DNA from: Alphaproteobacteria bacterium
Lineage (GTDB): Bacteria; Pseudomonadota; Alphaproteobacteria; UBA2966; CAIVPW01
DNA length: 42,078 nt
NCBI GenBank assembly: GCA_947481575.1
Contig: CANKGV010000021.1
Location: forward strand, 1-42,078
Direction of reading: 5' to 3'
Shown here: piece after piece, positions 33,783 through 42,078 of the stretch
How the letters are laid out: each line of letters begins with the position of its first letter
Numbering within the stretch: position 1 is the first letter of the stretch
Position numbers and translations under genes: made by a program
Notes under the pieces: generated by a model
Seen by the model: the letters and a program-made list of their open reading frames with translations, nothing else
Database searches by the model: none
Told to the model about the DNA's origin: nothing

Positions 33783-36700
33783 AGTTGGGGCTCTCGGGGC
33801 GGATGACGCGGGCGGGCATCCGCTCGCCGTTGACGCCACTGTTTCTGCTGGCAGCGCTGGCGCTGGGCATCGTCGCCCTGCTGGTCATTCCGCGCGAGGA
33901 AGAGCCGCAAATCAGCGTGCCGATGGTCGATATCCGGATCGTCGCCGACGGCCTCAAGGCCGACGACGCGGTCGAGCTCGTGACCAAGCCGCTCGAAGCC
34001 ATCGTCAAGGGCATCGACGGCGTCGAACACGTCTACAGCCAGACCGAGGACGACCGGGTGCTGGTGACCGCGCGGTTCGTCGTAGGCACCCGCGCCGACG
34101 ATGCGATTCTGCGTATCCACGAAAAAGTCCGCGCCAATCTGGACCGGATTCCGATCGGCATCCCGGAACCGTTGATCGTCGGCCGCGGCATCGACGATGT
34201 GGCGGTGGTGGTGTTGACGCTGTCGCCCGCACCGGACGTCGCGGATCGGTGGACCGATACCGACCTATATCGTGTCGCCGACGAGCTCCGCGCCGAACTC
34301 GTCAAGGTCGCCGACGTAGGGCTCAGCTACGTGACCGGCGGCGGGCCGCCCCAAATCCGCGTTGAGCCGGACCCCGAGCGCCTCGCCCTGTTCGGAGTCA
34401 CGCTGCAGCAGCTGGTCGCCAAAGTGCACGATGCGAACCGGTCGTTCCTGGCGGGCAAGGTGCGCGAGGGCGGCGCGATGCAGACCGTGGTCGCCGGCGG
34501 AACCCTCTCCGGCCCATCGGATATCGGCCTGCTACTGATCACCACGCGCGACGGCCACCCGGTCTACGTGCGTGACGTCGCCGCGGTGGTCGTTGGTGGC
34601 GCGCCCGAGGAACATCGCGTGTGGATGGACGCCCCAGCGCCCGGCGGGGCATGGAACCGATCGCCGGCGGTGACCGTGGCATTCGCGAAGCGGTCCGGCG
34701 CCAACGCCGTCGCCGTCAGCGAACATCTGCTGCAGCGCCTCGAGAGCGTGAAGGGCCGGTTGGTCCCCGCCGGTGTCAACGTGACCGTCACGCGGGACTA
34801 TGGCGCGACCGCGAATGAAAAGGCGGACGAGCTGCTGTTCCACCTTGGCCTGGCGACGCTCTCGATCGTCGCGCTGATCGCCGTTGCGATCGGCTGGCGC
34901 GAGGCCGTGGTCACCCTTGTGGTGATCCCCACCACGATCTTGCTGACACTGTTTGCCGCGAATCTGATGGGCTACACCATCAATCGGGTCAGTCTGTTCG
35001 CGCTCATTTTCGCCATCGGGATCCTCGTCGACGACGCGATCGTGGTGGTAGAGAACATCGCCCGCCATTGGGCCAGGGACGACGGACGCTCGCGCCTGCA
35101 GGCCGCGGTCGAGGCCGTGGCGGAGGTCGGCAATCCCACCATTGTCGCGACCGCCACCGTGGTTGCGGCGTTGCTGCCGATGTTGTTCGTGTCCGGCCTC
35201 ATGGGGCCGTATATGGCGCCGATTCCCGCGATTGCGTCGGCCGCCATGCTGTTCTCGTTCTTCGTCGCCGTGGTGGTCGCCCCATGGCTTATGCTCCGGC
35301 TCTCCCGCACTGGCCGGTCGAATGCCTCCGCCGCCCATGGCCACCATGGGGAGGGCCTATTGGGGCACCTCTACCGGCGTGTTGCGACGCCGATCACCAG
35401 TTCGCGCGCGTCGGCGTGGGCGTTCCTGCTGGTCGTCGGCGGTGCCACGCTCGCGTCCACACTGCTGTTCGTCACCAAGGACGTGACCGTTAAGCTGTTG
35501 CCGTTCGACAACAAATCTGAGCTCGCGCTGTTGGTCGACCTGCCGGCGGGCGCCAGTCTCGAGGACACCGAACGCACCCTGTTCGCGCTGTCCGATGTCG
35601 CGCGCCGGCTTCCTGAGGTGCGTTCGGTACAGGCGTTTGCCGGGGTGCCGGCGCCGTTCAACTTCAACGGCCTGGTCCGCCATTACTACCTGCGCGAGTC
35701 ACCGGAACTCGGTGAGTTGCAGCTCAACCTTGCGCCGCGCGGCGAACGCGCGCGCGCCAGCCACGCCATCGCGCTCGACCTGCGTGAACGCATCAAGGCC
35801 GTGCCACTGCCCGCGGGCGCAATTGCCAAAGTGGTCGAAGTGCCACCCGGCCCGCCTGTCCTCGCGACCTTGCTGGCCGAGGTGTATGGCCCGGATGCCG
35901 CCACCCGCCACGCCGTTGTCGCCGAACTGCGCAAGATCTTCGCGGCAGTCCCATTCATCGTCGACGTCGACGACTCCGTCGGCGAGCCGATTGAGCGGTT
36001 GCGGATCGCGATCGACCAGGACCGCCTGGAATTCTTCGGCGTTGAGCAGCTGGATGTCTACGACACCCTGCAGGCGCTGCTGGGCGGCACATCGGTGGGC
36101 TACTCGCATCGGGGCGAGGGCCGCGATCCGATCGAAATCGCCGTACGCCTGCCCAAAGGCGCCCTCGCCTGGAGCGAACGTCTCGCCGCCACGCCCGTGC
36201 CCGCCAACGCGCAGCCGGGGAACCGTGCAGTGGTCGAACTCGGCGACGTGGTCCATGTGACCCACGAGGCGGGATCGCCGTCGATCTTCCGGCGCGACGG
36301 GCGCTTTGCCGACATGGTGATGGCAGAACTTGCCGGTGCGTTCGAAGCGCCGGTCTACGGCATGCTCGATGTCGCCGCCCTCATCGACAGGCATGACTGG
36401 GGCGCGCTGCCCATGCCCACGATTAGCCTGCACGGCCAGCCGGATGACGAGTCCACGCCCAGCCTGTTGTGGGACGGCGAGTGGGAGGTCACCTACGTGA
36501 CATTCCGCGATATGGGCATAGCCTTCGCAGCCGCCCTGGTCGGGATCTACGTCCTAGTTGTCGCTCAGTTCCGCAGCTTCCGACTGCCGCTAGTCATCCT
36601 GACGCCGGTCCCACTTACGCTGATTGGCATCTTGCTGGGGCACTGGCTGTTCCGTGCGCCGTTCACCGCCACCTCTATGATCGGTTTCATCGCGCTGGCG

Positions 36701-37015
36701 GGGATCATCGTCCGTAATTCGATTCTACTGGTCGATTTCATCCGCAACGATGCGCGGCCGGGCGCCACGTTACGCGAGGTCGTGCTGGAGGCCGGCGCCG
36801 TCCGGTTCAAGCCGATTCTGCTGACCGCGCTGGCCGCCATGATCGGCGCCGCCACGATCCTCTCGGACCCGATCTTTCAGGGCCTCGCGATCTCGTTGCT
36901 GTTCGGCCTGGCGTCGTCTTCGGTGCTGACGGTGCTGGTAATCCCGGCGATTTACGTGGTTCTGCGCGAGCCCGACCGCGTCGCCAACCCCGCGGGCGCT
37001 AGCGCGTCCCTGTGA
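33779..37015 (+). CDS. RND-family efflux pump (inner-membrane permease)
   Basis: A 1078-residue proton-driven exporter with two six-helix halves and two large periplasmic domains. TM1 runs into VIPREEEPQISVPMVDI. TM4 carries FAIGILVDDAIVVVENIARH, whose adjacent aspartates are the proton relay of AcrB-type pumps. The second half repeats the plan and ends IALAGIIVRNSILLVDFI and SSSVLTVLVIPAIYVVL. The substrate cannot be read from sequence; the regulator suggests control by sulfur stress. No outer-membrane channel gene lies in the cluster, so a TolC-like partner must be encoded elsewhere. Its 3' end overlaps the convergent TPR gene by 17 bp. Confidence 0.93.
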   Translation: MKLGLSGRMTRAGIRSPLTPLFLLAALALGIVALLVIPREEEPQISVPMVDIRIVADGLKADDAVELVTKPLEAIVKGIDGVEHVYSQTEDDRVLVTARFVVGTRADDAILRIHEKVRANLDRIPIGIPEPLIVGRGIDDVAVVVLTLSPAPDVADRWTDTDLYRVADELRAELVKVADVGLSYVTGGGPPQIRVEPDPERLALFGVTLQQLVAKVHDANRSFLAGKVREGGAMQTVVAGGTLSGPSDIGLLLITTRDGHPVYVRDVAAVVVGGAPEEHRVWMDAPAPGGAWNRSPAVTVAFAKRSGANAVAVSEHLLQRLESVKGRLVPAGVNVTVTRDYGATANEKADELLFHLGLATLSIVALIAVAIGWREAVVTLVVIPTTILLTLFAANLMGYTINRVSLFALIFAIGILVDDAIVVVENIARHWARDDGRSRLQAAVEAVAEVGNPTIVATATVVAALLPMLFVSGLMGPYMAPIPAIASAAMLFSFFVAVVVAPWLMLRLSRTGRSNASAAHGHHGEGLLGHLYRRVATPITSSRASAWAFLLVVGGATLASTLLFVTKDVTVKLLPFDNKSELALLVDLPAGASLEDTERTLFALSDVARRLPEVRSVQAFAGVPAPFNFNGLVRHYYLRESPELGELQLNLAPRGERARASHAIALDLRERIKAVPLPAGAIAKVVEVPPGPPVLATLLAEVYGPDAATRHAVVAELRKIFAAVPFIVDVDDSVGEPIERLRIAIDQDRLEFFGVEQLDVYDTLQALLGGTSVGYSHRGEGRDPIEIAVRLPKGALAWSERLAATPVPANAQPGNRAVVELGDVVHVTHEAGSPSIFRRDGRFADMVMAELAGAFEAPVYGMLDVAALIDRHDWGALPMPTISLHGQPDDESTPSLLWDGEWEVTYVTFRDMGIAFAAALVGIYVLVVAQFRSFRLPLVILTPVPLTLIGILLGHWLFRAPFTATSMIGFIALAGIIVRNSILLVDFIRNDARPGATLREVVLEAGAVRFKPILLTALAAMIGAATILSDPIFQGLAISLLFGLASSSVLTVLVIPAIYVVLREPDRVANPAGASASL

Positions 37016-38648
37016 ACCGGGCCTTGGACACGTCCGACAACTGCCGCAAGCCCAGACCGTCGAAGGTACTGGCGGAGATCAGGAACTCGATCTTTGCGTC
37101 GGTCGGGCGTTTACCGACGATGGCATCACCGATGGCGTAGTGGGCGAAGCCCTCACCCACGACATAGTGCTTCTGTTCGAATAGCGCCAGCGCTTGGCGG
37201 GCCTTGGCTTCTTGCCCGGTGCGGTCCTCAGTATCGCGGGCGATATCGGCGAGCACAAGCAGTGCCTGGCCCTGACCATGCCAGTCGCCGAGCGCAAGGA
37301 ACTCCGCGTACGCTTTGGCGCAGCCTTCACGGGCCGCGTCCAAGTTCGCCGCGCTTTGGTCCAGGCTGCATAGGGCGAGCACAGTATAGGCCACGCCCTG
37401 CCGGTCTCCGACCCCGGTGAGGGCGGCGGCGGACTCGGCGATCATCTGGCGGCTGTGCGGATCCTGCCAGTTGGCGAGTTGTCCCAACACCGTTTGAACC
37501 CGAGCTGAGCCCACCTTGTCGCCCGCACTCTTGAACAGAGCCGCCGCGCGGTCATACTCGCCCTTGGCTTCGCCCAAGGTCCGCGTTGCCCGGAGCATGT
37601 CGCCGCGCGCCATCATCACCTGAGCGGCGCCGGATTCGTTGCGCTTGTCTTCATAGAGCGCTTGGGCGTTGTTATAGCCGGCGCGGGCCAAGTCGAGACG
37701 GCCACGGTCGCGATCGAAGTTGGCCATCTCGAGCGTGATCCCGCCCTTCACGTTGCCGTCGTCGAGCTGGATCGCTTCGTTCAAGCGGTCCATAAGCTCG
37801 GCCCGTGGGCCGTCATCTTGGTCGCCAATTTTGGCCATGTCGGCCAAGTTGCGGCGGGCCGATGCCGCACCGGCGGTGTCGCCCAACACCTGCGCGATGG
37901 CCCCGGCGCGGGTCGCGGCGCGGCGCGCCTCAATGATGTGCTCGAGCTTCCATTCGGCGTCCATCAACCCGACCTCGGCAGTGGCTTCATCAGCAAGGTG
38001 GTTCGTGCCGGCCAGCAGCGTCAGGGCTTGCAAATACAGGTCGCGGGCGCTCTCCGCCTTGAACTGCTGCCATTCGACCTCGGCACGCGCGATCAGCACG
38101 CGCCCCAGGTCACCCTTGTCGCCCGCGGCGACAAACAGGGCTTCCGCCTGGGAGTAGAAGTCGCGGGCCTGCTGGCCCTGGCCGTTGCGCTGCTCCAGAC
38201 GCCCACGGCCCAGCAGTGCGCGGCCTTCACCCGCTTTGTCGCCCGCGGCCCGGAATAGATCGGCGGCGCGCTTGAAGGCATCCCGCGCCTGCAACCCCTG
38301 CCCGGTGTTGGCCACGCGCTCCGCCTCGGTCAGCGCCTCCTCTGCACGCTGCAGCGCCGCCGCGTTGGCCTGTGTCTGCGCCGGAGTGGGGGCCTTCGGC
38401 TGCCCCGATGTGGGGGTGGGGGTGCTCGCCGCGAGCGCCGCCTGCTGGGTCCGGCCGCCACCCGCGCTGGCGCCGGACAGGCTCAACCCGCCCAACACCA
38501 CAAACACCGCCAGGAGCGCCAAGGACACACCGAACCGCACCACCACCGCCGACCGCCGCAGCAACACCGCGGCCGCCGCGGCGCCGGCAAGACACACTAG
38601 AGCGACTACCCCGAGGGGGCTCGCCGCCGCACTCAACACTGCGTTCAT
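36999..38648 (-). CDS. Membrane-anchored TPR protein A, function unknown
   Basis: A 549-residue protein. Two membrane helices (about residues 11-29 and 37-56) are joined by a short basic loop (LLRRSAVVVR). An Ala/Thr/Pro-rich linker (about 60-95) leads to roughly ten helical repeats of about 40 residues with TPR-like pattern, such as QARDAFKRAADLFRAAGDKAG and QARDFYSQAEALFVAAGDKGD. By the positive-inside rule the basic loop is cytoplasmic and the TPR array periplasmic. No enzymatic domain is visible. It lies 30 bp after a gene of the same architecture, probably in one operon, and its end overlaps the RND pump gene by 17 bp. Confidence 0.8.
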   Translation of the reverse strand: MNAVLSAAASPLGVVALVCLAGAAAAAVLLRRSAVVVRFGVSLALLAVFVVLGGLSLSGASAGGGRTQQAALAASTPTPTSGQPKAPTPAQTQANAAALQRAEEALTEAERVANTGQGLQARDAFKRAADLFRAAGDKAGEGRALLGRGRLEQRNGQGQQARDFYSQAEALFVAAGDKGDLGRVLIARAEVEWQQFKAESARDLYLQALTLLAGTNHLADEATAEVGLMDAEWKLEHIIEARRAATRAGAIAQVLGDTAGAASARRNLADMAKIGDQDDGPRAELMDRLNEAIQLDDGNVKGGITLEMANFDRDRGRLDLARAGYNNAQALYEDKRNESGAAQVMMARGDMLRATRTLGEAKGEYDRAAALFKSAGDKVGSARVQTVLGQLANWQDPHSRQMIAESAAALTGVGDRQGVAYTVLALCSLDQSAANLDAAREGCAKAYAEFLALGDWHGQGQALLVLADIARDTEDRTGQEAKARQALALFEQKHYVVGEGFAHYAIGDAIVGKRPTDAKIEFLISASTFDGLGLRQLSDVSKARFTGTR

Positions 38649-38678
38649 CGATCTGCCGCCCGCCGGGCGACCCCTGCG

Positions 38679-40478
38679 TTAGAGGGCGTCCACAAACTTC
38701 TTGGCTTCTTCCAGCCTGCGGTCCAATTCCGCCAACAGGGCACGAGCCTCCGCGTTTTGCGCCGGGAACTCCGCTAGGTTGGCCGCGACCTTCAGCGGAT
38801 CCGCCACCACGGGGGCGCCGACCCGTTCGGTCTCCGTGTACATGTCGGCACCTTGGGCGGCGCGCACGGTGATCTGTTCGAGCGCCGGCAGTCCCAGAAT
38901 GCGGTTGGCCTCCGGTACCCGGCCGCCTGGGATGGCGCCTGCCACCGTTGCGGCCTGCTTGTAGGCGTTCACTGCGCCTTCGCGATTGCCGTTGGCGCGC
39001 TCCGCGTCGCCCATGCCTAGGAGAGCCACGGCCTGACCCAGGGTGGACTTGGCCGCCTCATACTCTGCTGCTGCATCGCGGGCGTAGATCCGGCCCTGCT
39101 CCGTGCGCTTGGCCGCGACTTCAGCCGTGCTGAGCGCCACAATGGCGCGTGCGTGACCAATGGAATCCTTAAGTTGTTCAAATAGTTGCGCGGCAGAGTT
39201 AAGGTCCGACTTCGCGGGTTCAACATTGCCCGCTTTCAGGCTAATGAGCCCGCTGGTCAGCCACGTGGACGCTTCGCCGGTCTTGTTGTTGGCGCGCCGG
39301 AAGATCGTCGCCGCTGAGGTCACAGCAGCCTTCGCCGCCTCGGTATCGTTATTGAACAGGGCGACCTGGGCGAGCTTCACTTCGGCTTCCGCCTCGGCCA
39401 GCGTCGAGACGGTCTTCAGCCCAGTTGCGCCGGCCAGGTACGCGGCTTGGGCGGCCTTCATATTGCCCTGCATGCGTTCCAAGTCGCCGATTGAGACGTT
39501 GGTGCGCGCGGTACCGGCTTCGTCGGTGACCGCCTTGAACGCAGCCTGGGCCAGGGTCAGCAGGTCCCGGGTGTCCCGGTTCAGGCCCTGACGCAGGGTG
39601 AGGGCAGCAATTTGCAGCAGCGCCTCGCCTTCGCGGCGTTGGTCGCGCGCCGCAGCAAACAGCACCCGCGCGTCGTTGAACCGCCCGATCGCCACCTCGG
39701 GTCGGTTCAAGTTCAGCTCCAGCGTTCCGCTCAGCATCGCCACCTCACCCACGCCAAGCCTGTCGCCGATCTGGTCGTAGATCTTGCGCGCTTGGTCCAG
39801 GGTCGCACGTGCCTTGGCCTCGCCGTTCGGCATACCAGGGGCGCGGTCGATGTTCAGCAGCACGTGGGGGTCGCTCTTCGGCTCTGGCGTGCGCGACCAC
39901 ACCTCCCGCGCCTGGCGGTAGAACTCGGCCGCTGCCGGCCCGTGGAACGTGTCCTTTTCCAGATCGCCCAGCGCCGCAAGGGTCCGAGCCTGGTTGACGG
40001 CGCTGCCGCCCTGCTTGAACAGGGCTACTGCCTCGCTGTAGTTCGCCCGCGCCTTCTCGCTTTGGCCGGAAAGATGCTCCATCTGGCCCAAGCCAAGGGC
40101 CACATTCGCCTCGCCCAAGATGTCCTTTTCCGCGCGATACAATGCCCGGGCTCGCTCGTAGGAGGCCTGGGCCGCACGGGTGTCGCCGCGGGTGGTTTCT
40201 TGCTGAGCGCGCGTAGTAAGAGCCTGCGCTAACTCACGGTTACTAGTTGGAATTTTGCTCTTGCTCTGCACGCCAGCAAGCATCTCGGCAGGGGTTGTAG
40301 TCGGGGGCGGGGCGTTGACCTTGAAGGCCACCACCGCGAGCCCGATGCCCACGACGCCCGCCAAACTGGCGACGAACGAGCGCACCTGACCTTCCATGCG
40401 CCACGCTGCCAATCCCGCTCCGCCAAGCAGGACGAGACTCGCGAGCGCCCAAGGCAAAGCGCCTCCCAACTGGCCCAT
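38679..40478 (-). CDS. Membrane-anchored TPR protein B, function unknown
   Basis: A 599-residue protein with the same plan as its downstream neighbour: two N-terminal membrane helices (about residues 6-26 and 34-52) with a basic connecting loop (RMEGQVR), a Pro/Thr linker (VNAPPPTTTPAEM) and about a dozen TPR-like repeats such as AQASYERARALYRAEKDILGEAN and KARANYSEAVALFKQGG. A distinct C-terminal segment of about 90 residues (from PGGRVPEANRILGLP on) ends in a charged helix. The ATG at 40478 was chosen because GGGAGG lies 9 nt upstream; ATG 40484 and TTG 40487 are alternatives. The TPR part is predicted periplasmic. No known function. Confidence 0.8.
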   Translation of the reverse strand: MGQLGGALPWALASLVLLGGAGLAAWRMEGQVRSFVASLAGVVGIGLAVVAFKVNAPPPTTTPAEMLAGVQSKSKIPTSNRELAQALTTRAQQETTRGDTRAAQASYERARALYRAEKDILGEANVALGLGQMEHLSGQSEKARANYSEAVALFKQGGSAVNQARTLAALGDLEKDTFHGPAAAEFYRQAREVWSRTPEPKSDPHVLLNIDRAPGMPNGEAKARATLDQARKIYDQIGDRLGVGEVAMLSGTLELNLNRPEVAIGRFNDARVLFAAARDQRREGEALLQIAALTLRQGLNRDTRDLLTLAQAAFKAVTDEAGTARTNVSIGDLERMQGNMKAAQAAYLAGATGLKTVSTLAEAEAEVKLAQVALFNNDTEAAKAAVTSAATIFRRANNKTGEASTWLTSGLISLKAGNVEPAKSDLNSAAQLFEQLKDSIGHARAIVALSTAEVAAKRTEQGRIYARDAAAEYEAAKSTLGQAVALLGMGDAERANGNREGAVNAYKQAATVAGAIPGGRVPEANRILGLPALEQITVRAAQGADMYTETERVGAPVVADPLKVAANLAEFPAQNAEARALLAELDRRLEEAKKFVDAL

Positions 40479-40564
40479 AAACATCAACCTCCCAATCGAC
40501 GAATTCTGGACACCACTCTAACAAAGCACGCGGCGGGCCGGAAACGTTGTCTCCGGTGACAGCG

Positions 40565-41749
40565 CTATTCTGCTTCCATGTCGCCCGGGTCGTGCCGGAA
40601 CGGCGCGAACTCCGCCAGCGCCGCGATGTCCTCCTCGATGCGCTGGCGCTCTTGCACGAGATGCGCCGCGATGCGCCGCCGGAACACTGGATCGGCGATC
40701 CAGTGCGCGGAATAGGTCCGCACCGGCAGATACCCGCGCGCCAGCTTGTGGGGGCCCTGGGCGCCTGCCTCCACCCGCGCCAGCCCGTGGTCGATCGCGT
40801 AGGCGATTGCCTGGTAGTAGCAGACCTCGAAATGCAGAGCGGGCTGGTACTCGGTGCATCCCCAGTAGCGCCCGAACAACGCGTCCGGCCCGCGTAGATT
40901 GAGCGCCCCGGCGATCGGCGTGCCGTCGCGGTAGGCCATCACCAACACCACGGCATCGGCCATACGCTGGCCCAGTAGCGCAAAGAATTTGCGGTTGAGG
41001 TACGGCCGGCCCCACTTGCGGTTGCCGGTGTCCGTGTAGAACGCAAAGAATGCGTCCCAGTCGCTATCGGTCACTTCGCCGCCTTCCAGCACCCGCACTG
41101 AGATGGCGCCGCCTGCCAGGGCCTGCTCGCGTTCTTTTCGCACGCCCTTGCGCTTGCGCGACGCCAACTCCCCCAGGAAGTCGTCAAATGTCACGTAGCC
41201 GTTGTTGCTCCAGTGAAACTGCTCGCCGGTACGCTGCAGCCAGCCCTCGGCCGCCAAGGCCCGCCACTCCTCCTCGGTGCAGAACGTCGCGTGGACCGAC
41301 GACACCCCGAGCCGCTCGCCCTCGGCCGTCAACGCCCGCGCCAGGGCACCGCGGGTCCGGGCGGGGTCTACCCCCGGCGCGATCAAGAGTCGCGGTCCCG
41401 GCACCGGTGTGAACGGTACGGCGACTTGGAGCTTTGGATAGTACTTACCGCCGGTCTGCTCGTAGGCTTCCGCCCACCCTTGGTCGAACACGTACTCGCC
41501 CATCGAGTGGGCCTTCATGTACGCCGGCGCCGCTGCAGCCAGCGCGCCGGACTCATCCTCAAGCACCAGGTGCCACGGTGCCCATCCCGTGCGTGGACTG
41601 GCACAGCCGCTGTCCTCCAGCGCCGTCAGGAATCGATGCGAGACGAACGGGTTGGCGTTGCCGGTGGCCCGGTCCCAATGCGCCGCCGGAACGGCAGCAA
41701 TTTCCCGCACCACCCGCGAACGCAGCCGCACCGGTTCAATGTCGCCCAT
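40565..41749 (-). CDS. GNAT/FemAB-like protein (DUF482 type, peptidoglycan biosynthesis/recognition annotation)
   Basis: A 394-residue cytoplasmic protein of the family often labelled DUF482, with a GNAT-type acyltransferase fold related to FemAB. Signatures are NPFVSHRFLTALEDSGCASPRTGWAPWHLVL, AYMKAHSMGEYVFDQGWAEAYEQTGGKYYPKLQVAVPFTPVPGPRLL, SNNGYVTFDDFLGELASRKRKGVRKER and GALNLRGPDALFGRYWGCTEYQPALHFEVCYYQAI, with KLARGYLPVRTYSAHWI near the end. The ATG at 41749 was chosen; an upstream TTG at 41821 lies within the preceding terminator. The biochemical role is not settled for the family. The stop is followed by 86 bp to the TPR B start. Confidence 0.85.
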   Translation of the reverse strand: MGDIEPVRLRSRVVREIAAVPAAHWDRATGNANPFVSHRFLTALEDSGCASPRTGWAPWHLVLEDESGALAAAAPAYMKAHSMGEYVFDQGWAEAYEQTGGKYYPKLQVAVPFTPVPGPRLLIAPGVDPARTRGALARALTAEGERLGVSSVHATFCTEEEWRALAAEGWLQRTGEQFHWSNNGYVTFDDFLGELASRKRKGVRKEREQALAGGAISVRVLEGGEVTDSDWDAFFAFYTDTGNRKWGRPYLNRKFFALLGQRMADAVVLVMAYRDGTPIAGALNLRGPDALFGRYWGCTEYQPALHFEVCYYQAIAYAIDHGLARVEAGAQGPHKLARGYLPVRTYSAHWIADPVFRRRIAAHLVQERQRIEEDIAALAEFAPFRHDPGDMEAE

Positions 41750-41781
41750 GGGGCATTCTAGCCGGAACCGGGCGCACCAAT

Positions 41782-41811
41782 GAAAAGGGGGAGGACCGAA
41801 GTCCTCCCCCT
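41782..41811 (-). terminator. Intrinsic terminator of the PQQ-dehydrogenase gene
   Basis: On the minus strand AGGGGGAGGAC pairs with GTCCTCCCCCT around a TTCG loop (11 bp), followed by TTTTCA. It lies 25 bp after the dehydrogenase stop and has the complete features of a Rho-independent terminator. The plus strand lacks a T-run, so it works in one direction only. Confidence 0.85.
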
Positions 41812-41835
41812 CCCGAAGCAACGAAGCTGCGCGGC

Positions 41836-42078
41836 TTAGGGCAGCTTGAACACGTACAGCGTGGTGCCCGAACGAGCATACCGGGCCGCTGCGTTGGCGC
41901 CGGCGTTAGCGGCTACCGCAGTGTTGGTGGCGGCCGAGCTGGCGATCACGGCAATGAATTGCTTGCCGCCGTAGCTATACGATATCGGCGACTGGTTGAA
42001 CTTCGAGCCCGTGCGGAACTGCCACACGATCTTGCCGTTCGTCGCGTCCATGGCGCGGAGCACGCCTTCGTCGTTACC
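41836..42078 (-). CDS. PQQ-dependent dehydrogenase, C-terminal end (partial)
   Basis: The last 80 residues of a PQQ-dependent alcohol or sugar dehydrogenase, open at the right edge of the window. The segment GVLRAMDATNGKIVWQFRTGSKFNQSPISYSYGGKQFIAVI is the typical final blade of the eight-bladed propeller (tryptophan-docking motif and a GKQ-I/V-AV strand). The extreme C-terminus is Ala/Asn-rich and ends in TTLYVFKLP. No cytochrome c domain follows, so this would be a type I or membrane-associated quinoprotein; the substrate cannot be inferred. The protein is periplasmic in all known members. Confidence 0.85.
   Translation of the reverse strand, partial: GNDEGVLRAMDATNGKIVWQFRTGSKFNQSPISYSYGGKQFIAVIASSAATNTAVAANAGANAAARYARSGTTLYVFKLP

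Noticed and set aside
34972-35069. Metal (Cu/Ag) specificity for the RND pump
   Set aside because: The TM4 region shows the proton-relay Asp-Asp pair of general RND pumps, and I see no methionine cluster typical of CusA, so no metal substrate is claimed.
39612-40232. 206-codon plus-strand frame inside the TPR B gene
   Set aside because: It is the complement of a repeat-rich coding region and shows no start context or protein family character.
41750-41821. Upstream TTG extension of the DUF482-type protein
   Set aside because: The extension would be translated through an intrinsic terminator hairpin and has no family character.
1-42078. CRISPR arrays, insertion sequences, prophage or integron parts
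   Set aside because: No regularly spaced repeats, transposase or integrase motifs or terminal inverted repeats were seen; the tRNA-Leu 3' end is not duplicated nearby, so no attachment-site scar is supported.

Overview
The window looks like chromosomal core DNA from a GC-rich alphaproteobacterium, possibly Rhodospirillales-like. The main clues are an ATP12-type F1-ATPase assembly chaperone, a Pam18/Tim14-like membrane J-protein, a D,D-carboxypeptidase with a C-terminal SPOR domain, no rpsD between rpsK and rpoA, and rarA plus an RluC-type gene directly after rplQ. An orphan fliN suggests a flagellated cell. The end of a PQQ-dependent dehydrogenase suggests periplasmic alcohol or sugar oxidation. 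The family placement is inference; no database search was possible.

Region 1 (1-14301, + strand) is the fused str/S10/spc/alpha ribosomal superoperon: end of tuf, rpsJ, rplC, rplD, rplW, rplB, rpsS, rplV, rpsC, rplP, rpmC, rpsQ, rplN, rplX, rplE, rpsN, rpsH, rplF, rplR, rpsE, rpmD, rplO, secY, adk, rpsM, rpsK, rpoA, rplQ. A clear sigma70-like promoter lies between adk and rpsM, and hairpins sit in the rpmD-rplO, adk-rpsM and rpsK-rpoA gaps.

Region 2 (14312-19146) holds rarA, an RluC-type pseudouridine synthase, the ATP12-family chaperone gene, acylphosphatase, convergent lipB, fliN with its own terminator, and tRNA-Leu(GAG). Region 3 (19147-24042) holds an MgtE-type Mg2+ transporter. A minus-strand pair follows (L-2-hydroxyglutarate-oxidase-like flavoprotein then a MipA/OmpV-like outer-membrane protein), and then a plus-strand pair (VWA-like protein and Pam18-like J-protein).

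Region 4 (24103-32115) starts with galU, ugd and a phosphoglucomutase/phosphomannomutase, which together run from hexose phosphates to UDP-glucuronate for surface polysaccharide. It continues with convergent dacC-SPOR, then clpS-clpA behind a candidate heat-shock promoter and ending in a strong terminator.

Region 5 (32135-37015) is an efflux cassette: a DUF2892 membrane protein divergent from an ArsR-family repressor that is translationally coupled to an RND adaptor and RND pump. The repressor has the two-cysteine layout of the BigR/SqrR/YgaV persulfide sensors, so the pump may respond to reactive sulfur. Region 6 (36999-42078, minus strand) has two adjacent, similarly built membrane-anchored TPR proteins of unknown function, a GNAT/FemAB-like (DUF482-type) protein, an intrinsic terminator and the C-terminus of a PQQ-dependent dehydrogenase.

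The strongest candidates for something undescribed are the twin TPR pair and the thiol-sensing ArsR-RND-DUF2892 cassette. The rest is mostly conserved core gene content.
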